From Plazaster borealis (Eukaryota > Echinodermata > Asteroidea > Forcipulatida > Labidiasteridae), in assembly GCA_021014325.1 (NCBI GenBank), contig CM037472.1, forward strand, positions 30,962,234 to 31,026,233: a DNA stretch of 64,000 nt, read 5' to 3'. The notes beneath the pieces are model-generated. The model was given only the letters and a program-made list of their open reading frames with translations, made no database searches and had not been told where the DNA came from. Numbering within the stretch: the first letter of the stretch is position 1; every line of letters starts with the position of its first letter. The position numbers and the translations under genes are program-made. Below are positions 24,648 through 36,800 of this stretch, piece after piece.

Positions 24648-24696
24648 CTTTTATTAATGTTCAGCCACGACCAGCGGTGAAACAACCAGCATCAAA
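24648..24696 (+). other. 5' untranslated part of the first coding exon, ZNF106 homologue
   Basis: A good acceptor (TTTGCTTTCTAG) ends at 24647, so at least one non-coding exon lies upstream. An in-frame TAA at 24655-24657 precedes the ATG at 24697 and confirms that ATG as the first in frame. The ATG context is AAAATGA, with A at -3. Confidence 0.7.
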
Positions 24697-24818
24697 ATGA
24701 GTACGAAGCAGCCGTTGATGTGTCCCACGTGTAATCTGGACTACACTACATGGGGACAGTATGAGGAACATTTCTGGTCTATGATCCACCATAAACAGCT
24801 AGAAATTCAATATGGCAG
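24697..24818 (+). CDS. ZNF106: ZNF106 homologue exon 1: first U1-like zinc finger
   Basis: Residues 1-40 plus two bases of codon 41. The finger is C9-x2-C12-x12-H25-x5-H31, the spacing of U1-type (matrin-like) fingers that tend to bind RNA or structured nucleic acid. The donor is GGCAG|GTCAGA, phase 2. In vertebrate ZNF106 a finger of the same spacing also begins within the first ten residues, which supports this start. Confidence 0.9.
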
Positions 24819-27800
24819 GTCAGAATGTTGTATTTTTATTGTTATAAAATCCGTAATCACAGTTATTCACAGCAGTTGAGTAATTTGTGCAATTTACAAT
24901 TATCCCATCCTTAAAACTTCACAGCTCTTTTGTCATCCAGAGACAAGCAGTAAGGTCATAGGTCAAAGACAGCACCCTTATTCCCCAAACACAGTAAACA
25001 GTAGTAGTATCACAGATTAAAATTACAGGAAGCATTTTCTTAATTAGATTTAGAGAAACATTGAAATCTTCTCTCTTTTTGTTTTACAGTGGAAAGGTGC
25101 ACATGTGTAGTTTATGTAACGCCCAGACGGACTCTTTGTCATCTTATGCCAAGCACCTTGTCAGTGATGTTCATTGCAGGGCTGTAGAAAAGCGGAGAAT
25201 ATCTAAACAGCTACAAACACAACACAACCAAAGGTATGCTTGACAAGATATATTCTATGAGCAGAGAAATACTCACAGACAATTTTTTTTTAGTGCTTGT
25301 ACTCTTGGTATCACAGCACTTTACAAGAAAGTATTACAAATGAAAAAACAATAAATAAAGGCTTGAAAATAAAACGGAACAAGTCAGCATGTTGGTTCTG
25401 AGCAGCATGATGAAACATCATGTCTGAGACAGAACAGGGAGACCAACATTAAAAGGTGCCATCATCCAAAACCAAATAAATGAACTACTGCAGGCCTGGA
25501 ACTTCATCTTGAAAGGGCAAGGTTGTTTTTCATTTTGCAGAAGGCACTTCCATTGGAAGGTCTTAAAGTCTATGGGCAAGTATTGAATATACAGAGCTTA
25601 ATGGGTCTGTATACGTTTTGTAATTACTCATAAAATTAATGGCAATAAAAACTTGACTTGGTAAGAAGTACAGCAGCTTCTGATAGTATAGCGCATTTTG
25701 AGAAACATTTTACTTTGAAGTAATGTGGTTGAAGAAAAAAGATATCAGTTTGTATCAAAAAAAAATTGAATCTGAGAAGCGTTTCTATAAGAAACATTTC
25801 TCAGATTGTGTAGTCCAATTGCAGATTATTCTTCCTGCGTGGACATAACCACTCCAGATTTTCGGCGATATCTCAAAAACGCTACCACCTTTTGAAAAGA
25901 AATGTTCACAGGTTATTTTATGGTATATCTACAAGTATATAGGATTGAAACAAACAGTGGGTTCCAATTACCAAACGTATACAGTCCCTTTAACAAATAT
26001 CGCGGTATGGTGGGTAAGTAGAAGCAGACCGTCCTCTCATGTTATGCCTAGAGATGGCTGCTGCATAATGAAACTCTTCCAAAACTGATAGTTTTGAGCC
26101 TTCTGGCCATAACACAAATAAATTTTGTTATCCCTGATGCAAATTTAACATCAGTTAAATGTTATTTACTTGTTGTTTTACAGAAATCTCAGAATGATAG
26201 GTCCAAGATACAGTCAAACTTATCAAGGTTGGTATGCTTTCATTAACAAATGTGTAATTATCAAGTTTAAATCTTATAGACCCATTGCATATGACGTCAC
26301 ACTCTCAAAAAGGAGGCAGATCATTGGACGATAGCTGTTCTCTGTGCGTAAAATTGTGTGCGTGACCTCAGCGTACCTGTAGCATTTCGCGTTATGCAAG
26401 GGGGATCTACTGATTTATATGGCCCCCTTACGGAACGCACCTCCGAACAATGCGCGTCATTTTGAGTGAAAACTCTCTTATGTGCATGTTTGTATATGAT
26501 TTTGACACCCAAAATGACACCTAGGCTAGGGGCATGTGAATCCGCTGCGCGTTGTGCAAGGGGTTTGTAGGGTAATTATTACCAAAGAAACAAGAACATT
26601 GTTTTTCTCTTAGCATGTAGAAATAATTGTATACAAAACTAAATCATAAAGAAAAAATCTCAGAGTACATATATATCAATGAAATTGTCAACAATTTTGA
26701 AGCAGAGAATTTTAGTGCACACCACCAAATAACTACACACATTAACCTTTTCACTGTAAATAAATGCTAGTTTGCCACTCAAAGTAGTAAAAATCAGCAA
26801 GAACACCCCTATCCTTAAAGCACTCCACGACTCTGCACCCACCTACATCTAAGATCGTCTTCAAATAAGGCACTGTCATAGTCCTGTCCTCTCTGCTACC
26901 TCAACCCGACTCATTGTACCTAAATCTTGTACCACCCACTATGGCGATCATGCATTTTCTCACATTACACCAGTCTTGTGGAACAAGCTACTCGGCGACA
27001 TTTCAAACTCATATTAAGAAACTTCTGTTTACTGCAAGTTATTGACATTCCTTTTTTGGTGTAATTTTCTATAGGGAGAAATACTTAGTAGTATCTTTTC
27101 TGTAGTGCGTTGAGTAATCTTTTATAAGAAGGTGTGCTTTATAAGTTTGTATTATTATTAAGTTACTCTGTAGGCATACATTGGGATTTCATCTATAACT
27201 TTTTTAATTTTTTATAATTGGACATTTTCTTGATTTCCCCCAAGGAGGATGGATGAGGGGAGCTTGGGAGCAAAATCAAAGAAAGATATGGCCTCGATAT
27301 TTCGATCGCAATCATTACAACAACCCATCCCAGAATAGGATGTGGAGTGCTAAGATGGATTTTGAAGTAACAGGCCCTCACTCATCGTCAAGGAATCCTT
27401 CATCACAAAGTTCTTTCTCAAAGAGTTCAGCAAGTAGCAGCGTTGGGATAAAACCAGGAAGCTGTCAAACAAAAACGCCTTGTTTAGTGAAGCATACAGC
27501 TGGAACGGGCGCTGACAAGGGAACTTGTAAAACTGGAATAACCAAATCAGCTATTGAGGTAATAGGTCATAGTTCAGGAGTCAAGTCACCTACAAAACAG
27601 AACAACACCAAGGAAAGAACCCTCGGGACTACTATCAAAGCAACTTCCAAATTAATTATCCAAAGCAAAACAGATCCTCCCTCTGAAAACATTTCTGCAA
27701 CAAAGTCGTCTTCGCATGTAACATCCAGTACATTAAAAAGTACAACACTAAACCCTTCATTTAAGACATCGGTTCTAAGTAGACGTACAGATTGCAAAAG

Positions 27801-30800
27801 TTCTTGTACAGGAGATCAGGACAAGAATGGAAAGAAAAGGATTGGTAGCACTGAGAGTGAGAAACATCTCAAGTATCAGAACTGTGAACCAAGCACAAGT
27901 ACCCCAGCCATCGGTGAGAGTACTGGAGTAAAGAGTTCAGTGAGTTGTTTGAAATACCCAAAGTCTGAAGATAAGCAAGGACAAGAGAAGAGTACCGACC
28001 AAAAGAAAAGCACTTCAAGTCAAAAAAAGACAATTGAACTATCGGTTGCCAATGAGAGTGAAAATAGAACAAACACCAACATCCAAAGCAATGTGATCAA
28101 AAGAGCAACAGAGTTTGGAACGGATTTTGATTTGAAAAAAGCCAGGAGAATGGACATGTCCCAAACGCCAGATGGAATTAGCAAAATATCTGCTGCTGGA
28201 GAAATAAGAACATCCGTGGAGGAAACAAAGAGAATGTTAGATTTGAGTGAAGAAAATGTGATCAAGGAAGTAGAAGAAAATCTGACCAGTGATGGGACTT
28301 CAAAAACTGACTCGCACATGGATGAAGAGCATGTTAGTATTCAAAGTGCACCAACAAAAGCAAGCACAGCTCAGGCATGCAGTATATCTAAGACATGTGG
28401 AAAAAGTTCAGATTTGAACTCGGTGGCATTACCAAGTTCACCAGTTGATGGGAAATCTCAGAATACTTTGGCTATTGGAAAAGCTCCTCCTGAGGTAACT
28501 AGACTAAACCTACCACAGTCAAACCCTGAAGTTGGCGAAAAAGACCCCATGTCTGGTACAGTCATGCCCAGTGAAGCTTCTTCTGAGGACCCTCTTGAAT
28601 CAATAGAACTCAGTGGAGAAGCAAGTGTCACAAGAGTTCAGCTTCCGCCAAGCCTCCAACGGGAACTGACCAAGCTGCTGGTCAAAAGCCAAGGGCCAAG
28701 ACCACGTCCAAATCTGGCTGCTGCACGCAGCAGGCTTCATGCAGGTGAGCACCCTCAGGCCCAGGTGGTTGAGTCGCCAGACAGAATGATACAGCAGCTT
28801 CTAATGAAACTGCTGGACTCTCCGAAGTCACGAGATAGACAAGTACAGCAGATTGAAGAGCTTCAGCGTTTATTGATTCAGGCGTCCAAGAAGGGGAGTG
28901 AGCGAGCTCGTTTTGGGGTGCAGCAGCTTCCAGAAATCTCCCTGGATGTTTTAGAATCATTACTGAAAAGTGGGCAGCTAAAACCCCTGCTCTCTGAGGA
29001 TGGTATGGAATCAGATCAAAATCACCCCATGACATTGCATGCCAACGAACTGGCTGATTCCAAAGAACAACCCAGAAGACCCTTTCTTGCCAACTCGCCT
29101 GTGAATAAGCCCCATCCTGAAAGGGATACAACAGTTGTCATCAAACAAGAAACGGTTGAGTCTGAAACTCATGTCAAAACTGAGCCTCTATCTCCTGTAC
29201 CAAACAAAATTACAATCAAATCAGAACCAATCAAATCAGAACCAGATCTGGATGCTGCAGCTCCAACTGATCGTGCGTCATCTATTCAAACAATGCCTTC
29301 CCCACCGCAAACACCAAGCACATCTATTCATCGAGAAGGAGGCAGTGGCACTGATAAAGTTGTACAAATCAAAGATGTCAGAAGTCTTTCCTGCACTCCC
29401 CAGAGTGTCAATCCAAAGGAAGTTCGCAACCTCCCAACAGAAGCTGATAATCGACAGCAACCAGTATTAGTAAGTACAACATTGTTCACACTTATTCTAA
29501 ATCATTGCAATTTTCCAGGGTAGTCTTTTTCTTTTCTCTTGAGAGGTCAGTTATTTCTGAGGTCCTGTAAGGAATTTTGGCCAAGAGTTTTTCCATATTC
29601 ACAAAAACCCTTGGCATACGGTGCCCTTGTTTTGGGACTGATAAGATTGATTTGCCTGGCCCAATGCTGAGGATGACTGGTAAAGCTCTGAAGAAATGAA
29701 CCGATTAAAACTAATCAAAATCAATGGAGGAAATTTGATGTGGCTGAAAATCAATGTCAATCAATATTCCATTGCGTTCACAATTAGTTCGTTTGGCTGT
29801 ACATCTTATGAATGATCTTATCTCAAAATTAATACACCTCCAACATACATTTAGATACAAAGCATTGTTTGCACGGTGCTTTCAAACTCTGTGGGAAAAT
29901 ATAAATTGACTTTTTCTGGGGGGGTTTTAAATCTAAATTAACACACCTCCAGCATACATTTAGGCGCACAGCACTGTTTGCACGGTGCTTTTTTCTGGGG
30001 GGTTTTGTTATCTAAATTAACACACCTCCAACATACATTTAGATGCAAAGCACTGTTTGCACTGTGCCTTCAAATTCTCTGGGGAAAAATAAATTGACTT
30101 TTTCTGTATGTTTTTTTATCTAATATTTTCACAGCCCAAAGCTCCATCACGTAAACGCAACTCTGAACCTGTTCTTAGTAATCTGCAAGCTTCCCCTGAG
30201 AAGGTATCTCAGAAAACACCTCGGAAGAGGAGAACCACGCCACTGGATCTTAAAGACATCTTGCTCAAGCTGTCTCTTAAGGAAGAACGTTTCCACAAAA
30301 AGCTGATTACAGTAGAAAGTAGCTTAAGAACAACCAAGGAACTCATCTCTAAGAAACAAAAACATGTTAAGAAACTTAAAGAGCAGAGAAAGAAGGTGAG
30401 GACAGTCTGTTTGTTTAAGTTATCTGATTTAAAGCATTTTGCCCAACTGACGATCATGTTGTCTTCACACCTTTCAATGTTAATTATACAAAAATTGAAA
30501 AATTGATTTATAACAACTTGCTATGGGTGTTTTTATTTTCAAGAATTTTCTATAAATATAATTTAAAAGAAGATTTGATTTCATAGAAAAATATAGTTTT
30601 CGTTCAAGTTGTTTTCTCGTTCTCGATATGCGCGAGACTTACACAGTCTATTGTCAAAGACCAGTATCTGCACCTTTTTGTGACTCAACACATGAAATAA
30701 CAAACCTGTGAAAGTTTAAGCTCAATTGGTCATCGGAGTCACAAGAACATTGTGGGAAAAAAACCTCATATGTTCTCATTGTTTTTAAACATTAGGTTTT

Positions 30801-33800
30801 GGACTCGCCAATGCTCCATCACCATGGTCATGCAAATAACTGATGGATTAGGTACTTTTTGTCAAAACTATCCATTTCGTTGTGTGACTCTGGCCGGGTA
30901 TTGACCCCCTTGCATGACGCGGAATGCACCTGTGCATAATGCTTGCCTTCAATTTCCCCCATTTATGGAATTAATTCCAGTGGGTATATTTTGACCTTCA
31001 CTATGGCAGAAAGAATAGGCATGTGTAAGCTCGCTGCACGTAGAGAATGGGTCAATATAAATTTGACCAGAGGTCAATACTCAGCTGTATGAATTGAGAG
31101 TGGTGGACTGTGAGTCTTGGTTAATAGTTCCGTATCCTAAAAGTGACTACTACTCAATGCAAAAGGCTGCATTAAGTACACAGTGGGAGACTTTTGGGAT
31201 GATAGCGGGCGTTTCCATTGTGCACTGAGAACAGCAAAGGACCAGTGAGTGGAACTCCGCTATCGTCTCAAAAGTCTCCCCTTATTGTATTATGTAAGGT
31301 GCTTTGACATGGCATGACATTTTTAACGGGTAAGTGCTTCTACTCAACAAGTGGAGATACATTAATGTCTTCACATAAAGAGAAGTGTGCAAACCAAATT
31401 GAACGATAGATGATTTTGCTCCTTTCTTCTATATAGTACTTACAGACATAAGTTGTACTTATAGAGGTAACAGCTGCCTGTGTTTCCGTTGCTGCAGTGA
31501 GAAGTTAACTGCAGTGATTTTCCCTCATACTTCCGGCTCCACCTCATTATTGCCTCAGTTGCTGGAGGTGGAGTCTTTGTTGCATTATTTCCCTAGCTGT
31601 CCGGGCACCCCCTTTCATTTGTAATTCATCGTAGTCATGTCAGTATTCACCCATTTCTGCATTCATCAGATTTCACAAGATGTAACAGCCATAAGAATGG
31701 AAAGACTGCAGCTCCTCAAAGAGGCAACAACATCATCGCTCCTCTCTCCAGCATCTCAGAAGTCATTGACCAAAGCATGTCGAAGGAAATGTCAAAAACT
31801 CACAAGCCAAGCCTCTCGTCAAAGATCTTCCTCAGTTTCTACGCCTGTTAGTGGACTACTGACAAGTTTGATTGCCAGATCATCTAATTCCTGTCCAGTT
31901 ACTGACCCGTTCAAAACCCATGCAACAAGTGTAGCTTGTACAAACCCTTCTCCTGTCACCAATATTTCTTTTAGAGGAAGCTCAGTTCAAGGTAAATCTC
32001 AAGGACCTTCTGGTCAAACATTATTTCAAGGGCCAGTGTCTTCAACTGTAGTTGTCTCTGGTGCTAAACCTAGAAGTAAATTACCACAGAGATTTGCTGC
32101 AGGATCCTCTCTTCAGAATTCAGTCAAATTTCAATCAACAAGTACAGAATCATCTCTTTCCCGGCCATTGAACAATCCGTACAATATCCAGACAACAACT
32201 AAAGCTTGTACAAACCCTTATTCTGCCACCAAAAAGGCTCCAACTTACAAAGTTTCATTTAGAGAAAGCTCACTTCAAGACAAGTCTCAAGGACCTGCTG
32301 GTCAAACATTGTTTCAGGGATCTGTGCCGAGTACTCCTGTATCTGCCTCAGGATCCAAGCTAAGGAGAGGACGGTTAATATCGATCCCGAATACAGGATC
32401 GTACTTAAAGTTTTTAACTAATATTCCCCTTACAATCCATCCAGAGGCCACAGTTGCAGGTTCTGCCAAAAAAAGCAATACCACTTCAGACTCTGTTGAT
32501 AAGCCTCAACAAGTCAAAGGGAAAGTAGAGCCTATTGATGCGGGATCATCTCTTTCCTGTCCAGTGAGCAACCCATTCAAAATCCAAGCAACAAGTGTAG
32601 CTTGTACAAACCCTTGTCCTGTTACCAACAGCACTACAACTAATACAATTTCATTTAGAGGAAACTCACTTCAAGACAAGTCTCAAGGACCTGCTGGTCG
32701 AACATTGTTTCGGGGATCAGTGTCGAGTACTCCTGTATCTGCCTCAGGATCCAGGCCAAGGTGTGGACCGTTGTCAATCCCGACTACAGGATCGTTCTAT
32801 ATTTCCCCTACACTCCATGCAGAGGCCACAGTTGCTGGTTCGGCCAAAAAAAGCAATACCACTTCAGACTCTGTTGATAAGCCTCAACAAGTCAAAGGGA
32901 AAGTAGAGCCTATTGATGCGGGATCATCTATTTCCTGTCCATTGAACAACCCATTCAAAATCCAAGCAACAAGTGAAGCTTGTACAAACCCTTGTCCTGT
33001 TACCAACAGCACTACATCTAATACAATTTCGTTTAGAGAAAGCTCACTTCAAGACAAGTCTCAAGGACCTGCTGGTCGAACATTGTTTCGGGGATCTGTG
33101 TCGAGTACTCCTGTATCTGCCTCAGGATCCAAGCCAAGGAGAGGACGGTTAATATCGATCCCGACTACAGGATCGTACTTAAAGTTTTTAACTAATATTC
33201 CCCTTACAATCCATCCAGAGGCCACAGTTGCAGGTTCTGCCAAAAAAAGCAATACCACCTCAGACTCTGTTGATAAGCCTCAACAAGTCAAAGGGAAAGT
33301 AGAGCCTATTGATGCGGGATCATCTCGTTCCTGTCCAGTGAACAACCCATTCAAAATCCAAGCAACAAGTGAAGCTTGTACAAACCCTTGTCCTGTTACC
33401 AACAGCACTACATCTAATACAATTTCATTTAGAGGAAACTCACTTCAAGACAAGTCTCAAGGACCTGCTGGTCGAACACTGTTACAGGGATCAGTGTCGA
33501 GTACTCCTGTATCTGCCTCAGGATCCAGGTCAGGGAGAGGACCGTTATCAATCCCGACTACGTTCTATATTCCCCCTACAATCCATGCAGAGGCCACAGT
33601 TGCAGGTTCGGCCAAAAAAAGCAATACCACTTCAGACTCTGTTGATAAGCCTCAACAAGTCGAAGTGAAAGTAGAGCCTACTGATAAAGTGAAAGTAGAG
33701 CCTATTGATAAAGTGAAAGTAGAGCCTATTGATAAAGTGAAAGTAGAGCCTATTGATGAAGTGAAAGTAGAGCCTATTGATGAAGTGAAAGTAGAGCCTA

Positions 33801-36800
33801 TTGATAAAGTGAAAGTAGAGCCTATTGATCCGGGATATCAAGATGTTGGAGATGCCAGTTTACAAGCTGCTTTAGTACCACTCCCTGAGACAAGTCTTTT
33901 TGAACACGCCAACAAAACACGTAGTTCTCTTTTTGGGACCAGTACCAGCTCAAATACTCTCCTAGATACTGGAATTCAAGGTCAATCCAGGGGTAAGAAA
34001 CAAATCATTGGGGACATTAGCAATACTGAACAGACAAACCAGGATCATCAGGCAACAACGGGAACCAAGAGAAAACTATGCCGGAATGTGTCGGCATGTT
34101 CAGTATCCAAAAGGGCCAGAACAACTGAAGGATTAAAGGAAGTATTGGCAAAAGCCAAATCACCAAGAAGCGAAGTTGGGTATCCAACAAGATCTGCTGT
34201 GTCTACTGACACATCTACTCTGGAAGTTCCATCTGCTCACAAGAAAACACCTCAGTGGATGCCAGTGTTGAAGCTACACAAGATTGACCATCAAGGTACT
34301 AGACCTATTGTTACAAAAGAGAAATCATCGTCGGTAACAACTGATGAAGGCAAAGGAAGCTCAACAACTCTTGATTTTAGTGTATTCGAAATTTCATCAG
34401 ACAGTGAAAGTTCTGCCACTGTGGAGCCGATCACGAGTAGAGTCAAATCAAGGTGAGCATTTGATGTCAATAGTATTATTTACAAAGCTCTCTCAAAAAA
34501 CATTCATCATGTGGTCATTAAAATTCAAATTGGTACTATTCAAAATAAAATAACCCTCACTCAAAAGATTGGAGTACATTAAAGTACAGACTCAAAATTT
34601 ATTTATTTAATTGATTAAACAAGATCAAATTGTTGCATCAGTGCAAAAAAAGTTTTGCATCTCCATCTTTCTCGAGAGTGGCTCTGTGCAAAATTGTATC
34701 TTGATGCCCAAGGTTTCGCATGTACATCCGGGATACCTTGAACAAGATGCTGCATTTTTGCACTTTGTAACTCGCACGTACCGTAAATACTTTTTTGGCG
34801 ATACAACATTTTTGCACTGACACCACGAATAGACCCCTTGCATTGGCCGCCATCATTGAGGTCAAACAATGGAAATGTGCACCAGTGTACGCGCTGCGCA
34901 CAACTCTCAGTGAGGGCGCTGTTTTGGGCTTTTGACAAGGGATGTATTGTAACATTGCAAAAAGTGCACCTTCATATGAAAATGTTTTTTTTTTATATTT
35001 CAGCTCCCGTATTTATCCGAAGCTCAGTGCATTGAGGACACACTCTCCATCACCACAATCGGCATTTGAGCACCATGGCCTCCCGGAGGCAAAGTGTGGC
35101 TTATTTCGAGCTCATTGTAAGGCTGTCCGAGGGATGTGCAATGTCAGAGGGAGATTGTGTACGGTTAGCGCAGACAAAACAGCAAGAGTCTTCAACATTA
35201 AAGTGAGCATTGAAAAGAAGAAGTTTACATACATGGTCTCTCTCCATTTTTTTACATTGAACCCAATTCACCTGACGTCATCATCTCAATAATCTCGGTT
35301 GCACCATTTTGGGAGTCAATGTCCTCCAGTGTTAGAAAGTGTAGCTCGCATTTTAGACGATGCAGCATTTACATGCTTACCATCATTTGTATGTGCATTC
35401 CCAAAGTGATGAGCGTGGCCGACAGTAGCCGTGTGTGGTGTTGGTGTGAGGGGTCAATAGCTGCTAAAAACAACAATTTTACTTTGCAGAATTGTCATAA
35501 ATATTTTTGATGACTGGTTCCTTACTATTTTGCAGTCTGCATACATCTATATTCAAGATGTTACTGTCTTGACCTGTTACCTATAAGTCTTGGTGCAAGA
35601 CCTTAGCATTTTTGGTTCATGTTGTTAAAGCAGTTTCTGTGGATGATTGGTAGTTCCCTCTCGCGGGGAGAATCTTTTAACAAAACACAAACAAGAAGTT
35701 CTTGCACCAAGACTCTCTTTACCTATCTGCTCACATCAGCTTCTGCCTCCAGATCTGTTTCTTCCCACCTATTCCCTGGAAACTATCCCCCCCCCTGTTT
35801 TTTTTGTTTAACTATGCATCAGGTCTGGAATTACATGGAGACCCATAGGCCATGGCCTCTGTTGCCCCTGGTCTTGGCCTTGGTGCCCCTTCAAAATTTC
35901 CCATAGACTTTAAGATTTTCCAATGGAAGTGCCCTTTGCGAAATGAAAATGGCCTTGCCCTCTGAAAGATGAAATTCAAGACCTGATGCCTGTATGTCTT
36001 TTTTCACTGTAGGACTTTAGTTGCCACAAAGATTTCTCTGGTCACCACGGCAGCAGCGTGAATTGTGCCTCAACGTGGAGCTATAGAGACACGGATTATC
36101 TGTTCACAGGCTCTAGCGATGAAACCGTCAGAATCTACAATATGCAGGTTTGTACAGATAGTGTTGATCATTTTTTTCTCATTTTGATCTTTTCTGTATG
36201 GTGCAGAGCTGCCAGCTCTTTCTGATTCTGCTGAAAATTCCCTGAAAATAAACAAATCTTTCCATGTTCTGACGAACAAATCTGAAAAACTCCCTGATTA
36301 TGGAAACTTTTTACCTATTATGTTGAATGTAGTTCTAAATTTCTCCCTGATTGTTGTAAAAAACCTCCCTGATTGTTGTAAAATACCTCCCTGATTGTTG
36401 TAAAAAAAACCTCCCTGATTGTTGTAAAAAAACCTCCCTGATTGTTGTAAAAGACCTCCCTGATTGTTATAAAAGACCTCCCTGATTGTTGTAAAAGACC
36501 TCCCTGATTGTTGTACAAAACCTCCCTGATTGTTGTACAAAACCTCCCTGATTGTAGTAAAAAACCTCCCTGATTGTTGTAAAAAGACCTCCCTGATTGT
36601 TATAAAAGACCTCCCTGATTGTTGTAAAAGACCTCCCTGATTGTTGTAAAAGACCTCCCTGATTGTTGTACAAAACACCTCCCTGATTGTTGTACAAAAC
36701 CTCCCTGATTGTTGTACAAAACACCTCCCTGATTGTTGTAAAAAAACCTCCCTGATTGTTGTAAAAGACCTCCCTGATTGTTGTAAAAGACCTCCCTGAT

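Noticed and set aside
29470..29523. Continuation of the exon 4 frame past TTA|GTAAGT
   Set aside because: A consensus donor at this point and the in-phase exon 5 show that the extra 17 codons are intronic.
33061..33841. Open frames on the minus strand and in a second plus frame within exon 6
   Set aside because: They are shadows of the real ZNF106 exon caused by its repeats.
34615..34955. Four overlapping minus-strand open frames in intron 6
   Set aside because: Several frames are open at once across repeat-like, stop-poor sequence; no splice or domain support.
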